DNA from: Coniferiporia sulphurascens
Lineage: Eukaryota; Basidiomycota; Agaricomycetes; Hymenochaetales; Hymenochaetaceae
DNA length: 64,000 nucleotides
Reading direction: 5' to 3'
NCBI GenBank assembly: GCA_002794785.1
Contig: NBBA01000003.1
Location: 930,001-994,000 of the forward strand
Shown here: positions 40,105 through 53,025 of the stretch, one piece after another
How the letters are laid out: each line of letters starts with the position of its first letter
Numbering within the stretch: position 1 is the first letter of the stretch
Notes under the pieces: generated by a model
Seen by the model: the letters and a program-made list of their open reading frames with translations, nothing else
What the model was told of the DNA's origin: nothing
Database searches by the model: none
Position numbers and translations under genes: made by a program

Positions 40105-41910
40105 ATGACCAACTATACATACGTTGGCGATGTGAACTCAAATCTTGTGAGCATAAATCCTTCACCGCCCCATCCTACTTAGGCTGAATCCTGCAGATAT
40201 GCTGTATATGCCAGTGAGTGGAATCCAGCCACCGCATCGACCCAATGTTCATCATCCGGTAAACAAAGGGCACCATTTATCAACCCCACTGTGACGGCAA
40301 CATGCTCGCATACGTTTTGTAGAGACTGCATCTTGCGCTCGTTGGAGTCACAGCCGTGCTGTCCTGTAGATCGTTCCTCGCTCTCGTCGGATGAGTTGAA
40401 GCCGGAGAACCTACTCCTTAGAAACGTAAGCCCATCTACGCATCTTCTCAACTGTATATATAACTCACCCCACCCGATAGATGGTTGATGAACTTGTTGT
40501 CGAATGCTCACATAGACCGTTGGGATGCAAATTCACCTGTCAACGGCAGCTCCTTGCGGCGCACCTGAAGGAGTCCTGTCAATTCGTCCAAGTGGCGTGC
40601 CCGGAGGTTACTTGTGATCAGACGGTCCTACGTGGAGACCTCGGAAGACATGCGCACGACTGTGTACATCGCGTGATAAAGTGTGATGCTTGCGGTATCT
40701 CCGTGAGGGCGTTTGATTTTGAAGTGCGTTTACCTTTCGTCTTCTTGTAGTTTTTATAATTAATCCCTTTCTCGCTTTCCACTTGTCAATCTACTAGGCA
40801 CATGACTCCGAGTGCGCTGAACGAGAGACGACGTGCTCAGCATGTACGCAGACTTTGAGACGGGCCGACCTGACAAAGCATAGGTCGCAGTGCGCGGAAG
40901 TTGAACTTGCCTGTCTGCACATCACTAACGGTTGTCCGTGGACTGGCTCCCGTAATGCATTGGGCTCCCATCTGTCGAAGTGTCCGTATGAAGCAATCAA
41001 GGGCTTCTTTTCCCTCAACGATGTACGGTTGTCGGTATTTCACGACGAAAATACTGTGATGAGACGAAAAATTGAGAATGCGGAAATAACCATCCAGTCG
41101 CTGAGACGGGACCTTGACATCGCACGCAAAGCGCTTGGTCCCTGGTGGAAATCAGACGATACTCTGCCTCGGATTCAGGAGGAACTACTAGAGCCCGCGA
41201 CCTCAACACAGCAAGCGCAACGTGGTCCAGAACAATCACGCTGGCGCATGCTAAACCCTCTCCCTCCAAATCTTGTATTCTCACCCGATTCTTCACCCGC
41301 CCTCACTACGCATGAAACTGAACCATTCGCGAATGCCGGACCCTCATTTTCTGACCCTGCTTTTTTCTCATCGTACTTCCCCGCTGCGCCCAACGCTAAC
41401 CAGGGAGATGCCCCTAGCACGGCCGCCTATTCGGGTGCTTCACCTCCCGCGCCTACCGACTCACTTGCCCGTCATCACTTCTCCTTCTCCACCCGCGGCG
41501 CTGCCGCGTTCCCACCACCGCCCGTTCGCTTCCTCGACTTGCCCCACGCACAAAGTCAGATGCTTCCCCGAGCAAGGGTCGCGCCTGTGGACTGCGATGC
41601 GACACTCGAAGGTGCCCTTCACGGCTTGCGCGGATCCTCAGTCGTTCTCTCGGGCGCACTCGACGCGCTCGCACGGCGCACGGACGTCGCGCTGACAACA
41701 GAGAACCTGCGTATGAACGAAGAAGTCGGCGCGCTGCGTGCGATCGTGCATGGATTACGGATGCAGGTACATGCACTGATCACCGAGCGGAACGGTGGGA
41801 GTCCGTGGGGCCCAGCAGCGACCACAGCAGCGTCGTATTATGGCCATTCGTCTTCGCCCCCGCATCCGCCACCGATGATCAACCCTACAACACAGATCAC
41901 TAAGCTCTGA
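40105..41910 (+). CDS. RING + TRAF-type zinc-finger protein, 523 aa
   Basis: Probable E3 ubiquitin ligase. Exons: 40105-40146, 40197-40213 (17 nt), 40269-40425, 40481-40723, 40798-41910. The RING is assembled across two introns: ICCICQ (Cys16, Cys19), then CSHTFCRDC (Cys32, His34, Cys37, Cys40) and CCPVDR (Cys51, Asp54). The final Asp ligand is as in some TRAF-type RINGs. Two or more TRAF-type zinc fingers follow (VECSHRPLGCKFTCQR, AHLKESCQFVQVACPEVTC, DCVHRVIKCDACG, ERETTCSACTQTLRRADL, HLSKCPYEAIKG). Then come a short coiled coil (MRRKIENAEITIQSLRRDL), a Pro/Ser/Ala-rich linker, and a second helical stretch near the C-terminus (TDVALTTENLRMNEEVGALR). No MATH/TRAF-C domain is present, unlike metazoan TRAFs. 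Ubiquitin-ligase activity is inferred from the RING; substrates are unknown. Confidence 0.86.
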
Positions 41911-42798
41911 GCACCTAGGACATAGATACTGTATAAATACCTGTATTTGTTGTATTTTACAAAGGCCACAAATCAAAATACACGCATCACCGGCTACCAC
42001 CTTGCCGCACTTTGGATGGGTGCCAGTTTCTCAACGTCAATACTTAAAAGAGAAAGGCAGATCAGAGAAAAAAGTGCTAATTACGTTCACTGTAAGTTAA
42101 ACAACAAGGTAGTACATCAGAACAATATGTAGTCCACTACTGCTCTTTCGTAGAAAGTAATCTCTTACGCGAGCTGAAAGTGTAATAAAGACTCGGAGGC
42201 TCCGTCGGGGTTGAAGACGGCCAACACGTTACAACTAAGTATTCAAAAAAGACGAGCGCAGAAAAGCGCTCTAGGGTACCGTAAGAGCCAGACAAACAGA
42301 AATGGAAAAATATGAGTATAAATGAGGGGCGCAGAAGCGTGAGGCAAAACAGAGGGAGAGTCAAAAGAGAAGGTGAGAGATCAACGAGAGCATATATGAA
42401 CAGACTAGTTTTTGGTCATGAAGGCGCCCCTGGGTCCCTATTGTTGTACAGGCTGCACGGCGCGACCAAGTCAGAGCAAGGAGAGACGAACGAGGGTGTA
42501 TGTGTCCTGCCTGCGGCGGCCACGAAAAAGGGGATAAGGTAAGCCCGAGTTTCCGCAAGGAGCGTTGTGATAAAGGAAAGGAATAAATGAGACGGGGAGC
42601 ATTACTGATATAGATAAAAACGGCTGTAGTGGAGAGAGAATAAAGTACGTGAGAACGAATGGAATAAAAACATTGCAAAGACGGGTTTTGCGGTCAGAGT
42701 GCTTGAGATGGCTTGAAGCGGTAGAAGATGGATGAGTTCAGCGCCACGGCAAGCTCCCACGGGATCAGGAGTGTCCGGGGTTAAAACGTCAGCAGCGA
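41911..42798. other. Convergent 3' region, RING gene / homeodomain gene
   Basis: 888 bases between two stop codons. Mostly A/G-rich on the plus strand; a long 3' UTR of the homeodomain gene would explain much of it. No coding signal seen. Confidence 0.45.
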
Positions 42799-45700
42799 TC
42801 AGTTGTAGTATTGGTAGGCGCTATTCCCTTGAGGGGGACCTGGATTAGAGTATGTTGATGGTAAGGGTTGCGGCCTGTAATCAACAGACGCATGTAATTG
42901 CTCATCTAGCGCATACTGATGCGGCGCCATCCCGCGCTGACTCTGGCTTTCGCCAAAGGAGTCCCCAATAGATCCATTTCCTGTTAATACAGACAGATGG
43001 TCCTGCGATGCATTTACTGCAATGCTCGGAGGAAAATCGAACGTTATTGAACCGGAATGTGACACTGGTGAGTAATGCCCCGTTTCGGAGACGTCATCGA
43101 AGCTGTGTAAGAAGTCGAGTTTGTCCGTATCGAGGCGGGGTGGAGCGGAAGGCGGCGGTAAAAACATTCCAAGTGATGAACGCGAGGAGTTGGCGGACGG
43201 AGGGGCAGAGTGCATGTAGCCCAGCGACGACCCAGACGAACTCAAACTAGAGCGATGGCCTTGGTCAAACGACATCGCATCCAAGGAATCGCGGACAGTA
43301 CTATAGCCGCCATCGGTGCCACGGACAATGGCATTATCCTGTACGTAGTTAGAGCACTAAAACGTAAGAACCAGCTCACTGATCTACTTACTGGCGTTAA
43401 TGCAAGCGCAAGCTCGCTGCTGTTGCTTATCGGCACCTGTGAACTTTGTGCCTGCTGATGATGTGAGACATTACTGGGCATGTCCGTGTTCCCTTCGTTT
43501 CGAAGACGCGATAAGGAGGATGATGATCCGTTTTGCATACCGAGGTTCGCAAACATCCCCATAACCTGTCCAGTGCTGTGAACATTGAAAAAGGTTCGTG
43601 TTAAAGACAGAACGACAGAGGTGAGGGAAAAGAAAAATTACCAAGAAGGCCTTCTAGCATCATTGAACCCGCCTGGAGGACGTGCAACTGACCCAATACT
43701 ATCCTGCTGGACGTCAAAGCTGCCCACTTCGCTGTAGAAACCGCTCGTCGCGCTTGACTCCGATTCTGCAATGCTCGCGATGCTGGCAATCGAACCGAAG
43801 CGCATTGCATACGGGTCGGTCCCACCGTGCACGCCGTGTGCATCTCTGAAGTATGGAGTCGAGCGAGCGCTAAATCTCGAAAGTCGGGGATCTGGTTCGA
43901 CATCTGTATCCATGCCCATCTCTGCGTTTTCGCCATCATCTTTCCTGCCCTCAGAAATCGAGAATTGAGAACTCTGCTGATGAGCCCCTGGAACTCCCGA
44001 TCCAGCCGTATTATTGTCTGTAGGCACATTCTCACCATCTCCCGCATGAGGTGATCCAAACGAGAAGTCTGGATTTGGCAGGGGACCGGGAATCGGTGGC
44101 TGATAGCTGCGCGTCGAGAATGCATACATATTTCCGGGCTGCGAGAAACGCATCTGCAAGTGCGAGCCTGAAAGCGGCCCTGTCTGATTGCGCGCAAGGG
44201 ACGCCGGCGGATGGTGCGCAAATTGCGCTGGGAGCGATTGTCGGTGCAAGAGTTCCGGGCGCAATTCTGGCGCCGAAGGAGAAGTTGGCAAATGTTGGAG
44301 ATGCATCGGTAGCGAGTGTTCTGCAAGCCCACTCTGATCGCAATCGTTCCTAACAATATTACATTCCGCCTGCGGAGCCTGTACTGCAGGAAGCTCAGAG
44401 GTGTGAGCCTGCGGGGTAAGTGTGGGTGTGCTATGGGTAGTCCCAGGAAGGGTAGGTCGGAACCGGGTTGCCCCGGATCCGTAAACCATACTATTTGCCT
44501 GCGCTGCAAGATGTGCATATGGATGCACGGCTAGTCGATCAAGACTCATTCTGCGTGAATTAGGGTCAAACCCTGCAAAGCGTGCGGCTCCAATTCCGCC
44601 TGTGTTCATTCCCGAACCCACACCACGCGTGCTGCCGTGGGGACCTACTCGTCCACGCGAAGATGCCACCCCAAGATGCGTAGGAAGCGACGGTCGACGA
44701 GAAAACTGGTCGGAATTAGGTGTTGGGATCGTGTTCGTGTTGCCCATTTGTCTCATATCTGCATCTGTACGCATTCCTATACCCATTCCTGATGTCGGCG
44801 TGCGACTCATCGAGCGTGGGGGATTTTGCCACGACGCATCCAGTCCATCCATCATTAAGACCTGCTTCGTATCGCGGCCCAATGCGACGCCATCTTCGTC
44901 TGCAGGCGGGCTCACATTCACCTGCGGAGGGATATCGACTGTCAAATTGGGTGGGGTCGACTCCGGGGAAGTGCTCTCCGGAGAGTTCGAGGACGAGTTA
45001 GAGTGTCCACGTTCCGTCTGGTCGTTGCTTGTCACTAGCGTAGATTGATCAGCGTGTGAGGAGAATTCGCAGTCAGCGTTGCTGATTTCTGCAGCGTCTT
45101 CTTCATCACAATCAGCATCTCCGTCAGCGTCACCGAACCCATCTTCGTTGAGGCAATCAAACGTTACAGATTTTCTAGCGGATGATGTTGCCTTTTTCGC
45201 CAGGTTTTTTTCCTTCGCACGTCTGTAAATAAGGTACGTTAGCGGTCTGCTTTGTTTTCACGGGGACGTGGAGGACATGATGCGAGCTGAGCAGGAGATC
45301 GCCTGTCTAAATTGGGCAGCGCTAATCAATGCGACAAAAGTAATTACCTGTTCTGAAACCAGACCTATACAGGTAAACAAGAAAAGCAGTGAGCTCATGC
45401 AAAAGTGAGCGAAGTCAAAGTGAACAGGGAGATGGGAGGGCAGGGAAGGGTAACCCGGCGATGAGAGGAATGGGGAAAGAATAATGCAAGAAAGCGCACC
45501 TGGACGCCGCGGGGGGTCATCTCAAGCTGAGATGCCAACGATTTCCTGAGAGCAGCATTGGGCTTTGTCTCCTTTTTAAAAGTCTCTTCGAGCACTTTTA
45601 GTTGAGGACGAGTCGTGCGCTTTCGGTGCTTGACCTCCGATGGATTGTACGGATAAAACGTGCGGAAGTCAACCGTCGCCGGATCGACCCCCGGAGGAAG

Positions 45701-45994
45701 GGCGATGTACGAGTTGCTGGGGTAGCTAGAGTGGGCGCGTCCGGTTGCACTGGGGATATAGCGCTGTACGCCTGCCGCGAGCGCCTCGACGTCGATTCGA
45801 GGGCGATGAACGGGGTAAAAATCATCGTCTTGCGATGCCGACAGCTGTGGAGTTTGGGAGTAACGGGCGGAAAGCGAAGATTGTGTTGCAGACGCTGAGC
45901 TGGTTGACTGCAACTGGTTGCGGAGAGGTGGGGAAACCAGAAACTGGTCCCGAGGTAGCTGTTGATGATCGTGGGCGGGCATCGCATGGTCCAT
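42799..45994 (-). CDS. Homeodomain transcription factor, 938 aa
   Basis: Nuclear DNA-binding regulator; agaricomycete relatives (Hom-type factors) act in fruiting-body development, but I cannot assign orthology. Exons: 45994-45500, 45365-45349 (17 nt), 45222-43642, 43575-43392, 43338-42799. The homeodomain covers residues about 121-180: KHRKRTTRPQLKVLEETF, then KPNAALRKSLASQLEMTPRG, then VWFQNRRAKEKN. The recognition-helix core VWFQN is a 17-nt exon of its own, and its last Arg codon is split (AG|A). The invariant Trp, Phe, Asn and Arg are all present, so DNA binding should be intact. Downstream there is a basic KNLAKKA stretch, an acidic Asp/Glu cluster, and about 700 Ser/Pro/Gly-rich residues with no known domain. 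The ATG at 45994 is chosen because the frame upstream is simple repetitive sequence; the ATG at 45985 is an alternative. Confidence 0.88.
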
Positions 45995-48890
45995 GACGGA
46001 CTCAGGACGCGAAGGGAGAAGAGCTACGCTGGGAAGAGTTGAAAGAGAGGGGAGGGGGAGAGGGGGCGCAGAGTGTAAAGGAAAGAAGGGACGAGGAACG
46101 ATGCTGAAGCAGAAAAGGGAGGCGGAAGTAAGAAGCAAGGGTCGTTCAGGATCCGTTACGGTCGTTACAGTGACCACCTACCCGTGACCGTGACCGAGCG
46201 GCAATCTCTACTACCACTCGTTTTCGGCCAACTCCTCCTGCCCGTCGTCGTCTTTCGCGTTGCGTCGCTATCGTTGGCTGGTGTCTGCCTTTTCTGCACC
46301 CCAGGCCCAGCTTCGCTTTGCATTCAGATTTCTACTTTTTATGTGAACGTGCGTATGCATGCATTATCGCCTGCTGGTCTAATCTTGGCTTTAAAGTTCT
46401 TCCGTCTTAATTTCTCGTTTCGGTCTGCAGCGCGCGTTCATCACCCTTCTTTGTTTCTTTTCCCCGGGCACTGAGTGTATTGGTGCAAGTCTCCCACAGT
46501 CCTAGCTTTCTACTGGCTGCCGTCTCAGACAGTTTCACTTTTGGGTTATGTGCAAATCTCGGCAGCTCTCTTCCTGCCCTCTCCTCGCAACGCGTCGCCA
46601 TCTTGCCTTGATTGCACTGAACACGAGATGCAAGATGTAAGGTGCTACACATCTTTCAGACTACCCCATCGTCGCTGCCTCCTGAGCGGCTATTGCATCG
46701 CGCAACGACAAGATGCCGCTGCGCTGATCATCACCACCTGTGCTATCCCTGGTGATCTCCGAGCGGCTTCATTGCCTCGCCGCCTCACTGCCCTTCATTT
46801 CTTCGTTCGAACCCATCCAAATAGTTGCGAAGCCAGGCTGCACGGTCACTCCGCTCTCTATGCCCCGTCAGCTGCCCCGCTCTCCACGTCGCCGACATCC
46901 TCGGTCTAACTCCAGGTTCCGATTCACGGCAGCATTCTCTTCTCACTTGTCTGACAACGGTGCTGCGGCACCTTCCCCGCTTGGACCCCGACCGGCGCCG
47001 TCTCTTATCCTCTTTTTACATCCCTTCTAGCCGCAAAATGTAATTTAGTACTTACGATTGCTCCCCACATCCCGTAATCCAATACAGTCGCTGGCATCTT
47101 CCCATCCTCAGCGGCCGTAGTATCTTCCGGTCTGGTATGGTCTGATCCCACGCGACAGGCTTTACAGGTCCCTCCTTCCGATCGGCGTATTTGATCTTCT
47201 CAATCTCTCGAGATCACAGGCCGGGACTTGCGTCCTCGCGGGTGTACGGGTACACGGGGTCTAGACTTTGCAGCGAACTCTGCGTATATTGCATATACGT
47301 ACAACAACGTACACGCGGCGATTGCTCACGCACTTAATTTCCGCTAATCTCATTCTTTTTATACAGCTGGCCAATCGCTGAGGCTCTTCGACGTCAAAAA
47401 CCGCCTTCAGATTGCACTTGAATCTAAGCCACAATATAAACGTGAATCGTCCGCACAAATGCAGCTTATACCCACAATTCTTTCCTTTTTTTAGCGGGAC
47501 CGCACCTGCGTCCGTGTCGGATCTTTTCCAATACCAAAAGCGTATCTTTAACGTACACCGTCCCCTCGTTCCCTTTCCCATCAACCACTTCCGGGTTCCC
47601 TTACTACCCGATTGGACCCCTGCTTTGCAGGGATTGCTGACAAGTGAACGGGCCGCCTCGTTATCCTCATTTGACGTGCTCTCGTTTCCATCTGGCCGAA
47701 ACGCCTATCTCACTGACGACTGGCGGCCAGGCACATACGAAACGACCGGGACACGTCCGTGAGCGGTTGATTACATACATATGTATGACGATGGTACAGT
47801 GTACATGTCCTTTAGCTCAGCACGCACCAGGCAACGAGGCGTAGGGCGTTGCCTAACGTCAATCTGCTCCCTATCGCCCCGTACCAAGGCACTAGTACAT
47901 GAACTGTATCCGGTTCCAAATACGGGCAGATCTGCCCAGGACCAGACCACCGTTGAGGTTTAGCGTACTTGTGTATTCAGTAGATAAAAGGAAAACTAGC
48001 GGAACCTACACCAAGATATGTGCCTTCAACTAAGGGACAGACCACGAAATTTTCCTGCACGCGGCCAGACCTTGAGCTTCCTTCCTAGCTCTGTGTGAAT
48101 TCCGAGTATCAGCGGCAGACCATCCGCTGCAATGATACTTCCAGCTGCGGTCGCAGCTCGACCACCATCCCGGCTTCGGGCTTGCGGGACTGGCAATGGC
48201 CGAGACTGTCCCTGCTAAGTCCTCTTAACGACATCTGCCTGTCGAGCTGCTGCTCCCTATGTGCCAAAGACATCGAAATAAACACTAGACGTCGACCGAA
48301 ACCGCTGCGACTGTCGCGCGGACAGAGTTGGGCTTCGAGATAAAACGCTTCGAGTCGGCATTCCGCCGGTCGTGACGAGGTGATGCCGCGCCGCGCACAA
48401 ACCGCGTGTCGGTCGTGAGCGGCGGATGGCGCGGCCCGGCGGTCGTACCTAACAAGTGCCTTGCGCGCGTCAACGTTCAGACGCCCTGCACACGGAAGCA
48501 ATCGTTATCCGGGTTTCGCGCAAGATTCATAATTATATTGCAGGCTAACTAGAAGCAAGAGACGAGACAGAGGGGAAACTGTCCTACATAATGTGCCATA
48601 ATCGCATAAGTAGACGCGTCCGTGCGTCGGGGTCCTGAATCGCTAGTACTCTATACATGAAGAGAGCAGTCATTTGAACACAATCGCAAAGCAAGCAAAA
48701 AGCTGGAGGAGACAAGAGGAGCGAGAGAAACAAACATAATTGTAGGTATGTATGGTATGCACGTATTGTATGTATGTATGGGTGGAATGCAATCAATCAT
48801 CAATCATAAACGCGTCGTCTCCGTCAAGAAAGAGAATGTAATAATAAAAGTGTATTAGTAGCGCGAGCATAGAGGGCGACGATGGCGGCG
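45995..48890. promoter_or_regulatory. 2.9 kb upstream region of the homeodomain gene and WEE1 3' end
   Basis: Two minus-strand genes in tandem leave an unusually long upstream region for the homeodomain gene. From about 46005 to 46105 the plus strand is purine-rich (minus strand pyrimidine-rich), typical near fungal transcription starts. The right end (about 48600-48890) should be WEE1 3' UTR and contains a GTAT microsatellite. Open frames of 144 codons or fewer show no recognisable protein. Developmental regulators often have long 5' regions; that interpretation is inferred. Confidence 0.5.
48745..48780. repeat. Imperfect (GTAT)n microsatellite
   Basis: Interrupted GTAT/TATG units just downstream of the WEE1 stop codon, probably within its 3' UTR. 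Confidence 0.7.
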
Positions 48891-51800
48891 CTATGCGCTC
48901 CAGTCCATCGCAACCACACCTTCAGATGCCTCCGCGCCTAGGATATCCGCCAAGAACGACGCTTCCACTCCCGCAAGTGGAGACGCTTTAAACAAGTTCT
49001 CAGGGCGCGTCTCTTCATGCGCCCTCAGCACGTTCAGTGCTTGTTCCATCCGTGAACGCGTCCGTGTAATTACCGGGTGTGTATATACACTTTCCGCATC
49101 GGGTCGAGCCGCAGGGTTCTTGCGCAACATGCTTGTAATCAGTTGCACTAGTGCGCTACTGCATTCACCAAGCCCGTCCACTGGACTAAAGTCCTCTTCA
49201 CGAAGCTTGTGCCATAGCTCACCCCTGTGCCAAAGGAACATAAACACGCTTATCAGTTACTAGCCCGAGAAGACGGCAATAGAAATAAGAAATCGATATC
49301 ACCACAACTTCCAAGCGCCCTCCGCGCACATAGGAAGCTGCTTTTTGAAAGTAGGTAAAGGACAGGAGAACAATACGCACTGTGCGGGCACGACAATATT
49401 AGTCGCTGTCTCCAACATCATCATACCGAAACTGCAAGAGGACCGAGTTTCGGTGATAAATATCCGGTTCGCCATGTATAGAGATGTGAGTACACCTACC
49501 TGAAGATATCCGTTTCCTTGCCATATTTGCCCTGCAACACCTCCGCAGCGAGGTACATTTTGTCACCTTCGCGCTCAAAACCGTTGTTACGACCAGCCGC
49601 AGTATTGTCCACACTGGACCCGTCCTCTAGTCTCGACGGCCGGGGCCACACCGACGCCATTCCGAAGTCACCTATCTTGAAACGTCCTGCTGCTGTGATG
49701 AAAACATTGGCAGGTTTTAGGTCGAAATGAACGATGTTAACATGGTGTATAAATCGCAACCCCTGGGAAAAGGAATATTAGCATTTAGGCCCGTTTGACG
49801 TGGTAATCCCGTTCTTGATTTTGGACGGAGACGCGCCACTCACCGAGCTGATGTCAGCAAAGATTTTCCAGACCCTTGCCTCTTCCAGTCTTGCAAAATG
49901 GTGACCGTACTCGCTGAGGAAATGAGCGAAGTTCCCAAATTCGCATAGTTCCGTCAGTATGTATAGCTGATCATCCTGCTCCCAGCTATCCACGTAACCA
50001 AGCACATTCGGATGGAAACGAGGCCCAGCGGATGTGGACAAGTGCTGTAGTACCTCGACTTCTTCTCGTAGGCGGGAACTGTTATCAAGCAGACCACCTG
50101 ATCAGTAACAATGCCTTGATGATGAACCCCATTCGATACAAAAATGTTCTCGAAGAGATGCACCCGTGCCGCCAGCACATGCTTACGCCACGGGGCAAGA
50201 ACAGACCAGGATTGGCCACCAAAGGAATAGATAACTGGTGGAAATACAACCACTCACCGATGACGGTTCCCTTCGAAGCGCTTTGACTTCTTAACAGCGT
50301 ATACAAGGCCTTCCGATCCGAAATCGTCTTTGTAGCAGACTTTAATTGCGCTGCCGAATTCACCGGCGCCGATTTTGTCCACCTCCACAAATTCGCGTTC
50401 GAACCTCCCAGGCTGATCATACGGTCGAGGCGGGACCAGGTGATGATTAAAGAAAACTTCGTGTGCACCGCCGCGCTGCTGGTACAACGACTCGGAGTTG
50501 GACATCTGCATGGAGAAGCGACTTGGAGTCTTATCCGTAATGCTTGTGCCAGAACCATCGCGAAGGTGCATGTTTGGCTTCCGGTTCTCTTTGGCGTGTT
50601 TTCCAGAAATTGGCAATTGGTTGCGGACAGGAAGGTGGAGACCAGATGACTCGACGAAATCCGGAGAAGGGTTAGAGGAAGATGGCGTAAGTCTCAGCGC
50701 GTTGTTCGAAGGAGTATATTGGGACCTCAACGGAAGCATCGGTACGCGGAACTCTGAAAAAATTAGTCACTATCAGCACATATCTCAAAGTACCAAGGAA
50801 CAGATAATGTACCGCTATGCCTTTTCCTCGTTGGGGTTCCGACATTACTGCCATCACTTGCATCGCTTGTAGTCGAGAACGCACCACTTGACGAGCGCCG
50901 CATGAGGAATTGTGTGCCATTGAGCTTGGCAGTGGGTCTACCCAATCCTACATCTCCGTACGTCCTGTGTCTGGGATGGTTAAATTTGGCTCGGGAGGGG
51001 CTATTGTCTAGCTCGCTTGCGGATGAGCCACCACTCTTTGTACGATTACCGCAGTTTGCTAGGTGTTCATCAATGCTTGGAAATTTGAGATCGCCTGGGC
51101 AGCTCTGTCTCGGTTTGCTGTTCGGCCCCAACCCCTTTCTCGGAACAGAAAGATCTCCAGCATTTCCGCCACTGTCTGTCACAGTTCCAAAGTTTGGTCC
51201 GGGTAATTTTTCATCAAATAACGGTAGGCGCGCCAACTTGTTTGGAATGGCACTAGCCCAGGGGCGATGCACAGGTAAACCCAGAAAAGCTGTCTTTGTC
51301 CTTTTCTGTGGCGTGTTCGGGACACGCTTTTCCGCCCCGCCGCCATCCTTTGTACCCGCCTCAAGCGTCTTTACGATAAACTCGTCCACTAGGGAAATGT
51401 CGAGAGAAGAATCCGGCCATACCGAGTCCTTGCTTTGTTCGTTGGACGGCGTGACGAGACTATCATCCAAAAGAGTAGCTTCCGAGGACGTGGAGTAGCT
51501 TGTCGATGGTTGAGGAAAAGTCAGAGCACGGGCGTGGGGCCTGCGAAGAGAATCGGGTCTAGTTAACGTCGATTGCAGTAACACAGGTTGAAGTAGATCG
51601 TCCGCTTCATCGTCACTGAGAACTACGCCTGAATCACGCGGTTTCTTGAATTTCGTTGGAATGCGACTGCGAGGCGAGGGGCTGTCGGCCGTCACCGAGA
51701 AGGCGAATGATGATGATGCCTCACTTGGCTTAGGGAAAGCGCTCGTGAAGGAAACGTCAGGGGAAATAGGACTGAACGAGTCGTCATCATTAATATCTCC

Positions 51801-53025
51801 GGATTTCGCTGGCGTTGAAGGAGGCAACTGGTGAGAAGACCTATCTGAGCCCAAACGGGCTTCAAAAGAGTCTCGTCTCGAAACATTAGACGAAGGGTTC
51901 ACAATAGCGGGGCCAAAGAACAACGTAGCCGAACTGGCTATTCGGTCGACCTCAGGTCTGGCCTTTTCTGCCCTGATCATCCTGATGGGTGACCCCGATT
52001 CGCTTACTGACGTATTCGATCCGTTCCTGCGATGCCCTATCTTTGAAAGGTTTCTGACCGGCTTTGGAGATGATGCAGAAGCCATAAGTTCAAGAGACAC
52101 GGGTCGCGATTTAGCCCGTCTCTTTGCGACATGCCCATCAGGAGATATCGTTTCGATGACCTCCTGAGTATCACCGGGTGGTCGCACCAGTCGGCTGGTA
52201 TTCCCCCGGACCTTGATACTTGAAAATTCATCCGAGCTCGAATCAGAATCCAGGTCGACAGATCTATCAGAAATGCGCATCTGTTTGAGCGTATCAGCCT
52301 GTCCCCCGATATTGTTTCCCACCGAGCCGCGTCCACGAAGAAAGCGTGGCGCCTGTAACGGTGCGAGAGTAGCAAACCGAGTTGATCCCGTTTCATCTGT
52401 GGTCTGATGAATTCGGAGTGGAGTGAGGCTATGCTTCGCATTTGGTGACGAAGACATATGGTTGATCTGGAGACGCCGGTCAGTGCAAAATACACAGTAA
52501 ATCTTTGTAACCTACCTTGCGCTTAGGCGCATGTGAGAAGTTTGGGTTCGAAATCGAATTGGGGATATCTACAAGATCGAACGAGTGCCTTGTAGGAGTA
52601 CACAAAGGCAACGAAGTGTGGCCAACGTTCGATCTCAAAAAGAGTCCCTCTTCATCATCTGGTAGAGGCTTTGGAGGCCTATGGAATTTGGGCGGATCAT
52701 CCGGTGCCCTGAAACGGGCCTGCTGCGTCGATGTGCGCTTCGTGGCAGGGTGGAAGGGAGTACTGAACCCAGTGGCGGCAGAGAAGTCATCAAAGTCCAG
52801 TTGCATGGCTGCGTCGAAGTCATCATCGCGATCGAGGCGCCGTCTAAGCGGAGAGGGAGTAAGCATGAGTACAGGTTGTTTCCTTGGGGGTGTCGCAGAG
52901 GCTTGTCGACGAGGCGAAAGCGAGTTTGTAAATGAGGAACCAGGGTTTGTCTGCCTGCAGGAGCGGAAGGCATAAAGATCCGAGGCAGAAGGAGAACGAG
53001 AAGGAGTGTGTATTGCAGCAGACAT
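48891..53025 (-). CDS. WEE1: Wee1-family mitotic inhibitor kinase, 1180 aa
   Basis: Wee1 phosphorylates the inhibitory Tyr of Cdk1 and delays mitosis; nuclear. Exons: 53025-52516, 52466-50813, 50753-50258, 50078-49844, 49762-49500, 49431-49381, 49224-48891 (1180 codons plus stop, phases consistent). Residues 1-840 are Ser/Thr/Pro-rich with many SP/TP dipeptides, consistent with CDK/MAPK control. The kinase domain starts at about residue 842: DKIGAGEFGSAIKV, catalytic Lys in VYAVKKSKRF, LYILTELCEFGNFAHFL (hinge), HFDLKPANVF (His977-Asp979), GDFGMAS (Asp997). The Wee1 hallmark EGDKMYLAAEVLQG replaces the usual APE region after a Ser/Asn-rich insert. The end includes MMMLETATNIVVP and GELWHKLREEDFS, both Wee1-typical. 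The 179-nt fourth intron is longer than its neighbours. Divergent from the TPP1-like gene. Confidence 0.93.

Noticed and set aside
43601..44518. 305-codon second frame on the minus strand
   Set aside because: Overlaps the homeodomain gene's third exon in another frame; Arg/Leu-rich artefact of that exon's composition.
50902..51498. 198-codon plus-strand open frame
   Set aside because: Antisense to the disordered N-terminal exon of WEE1.
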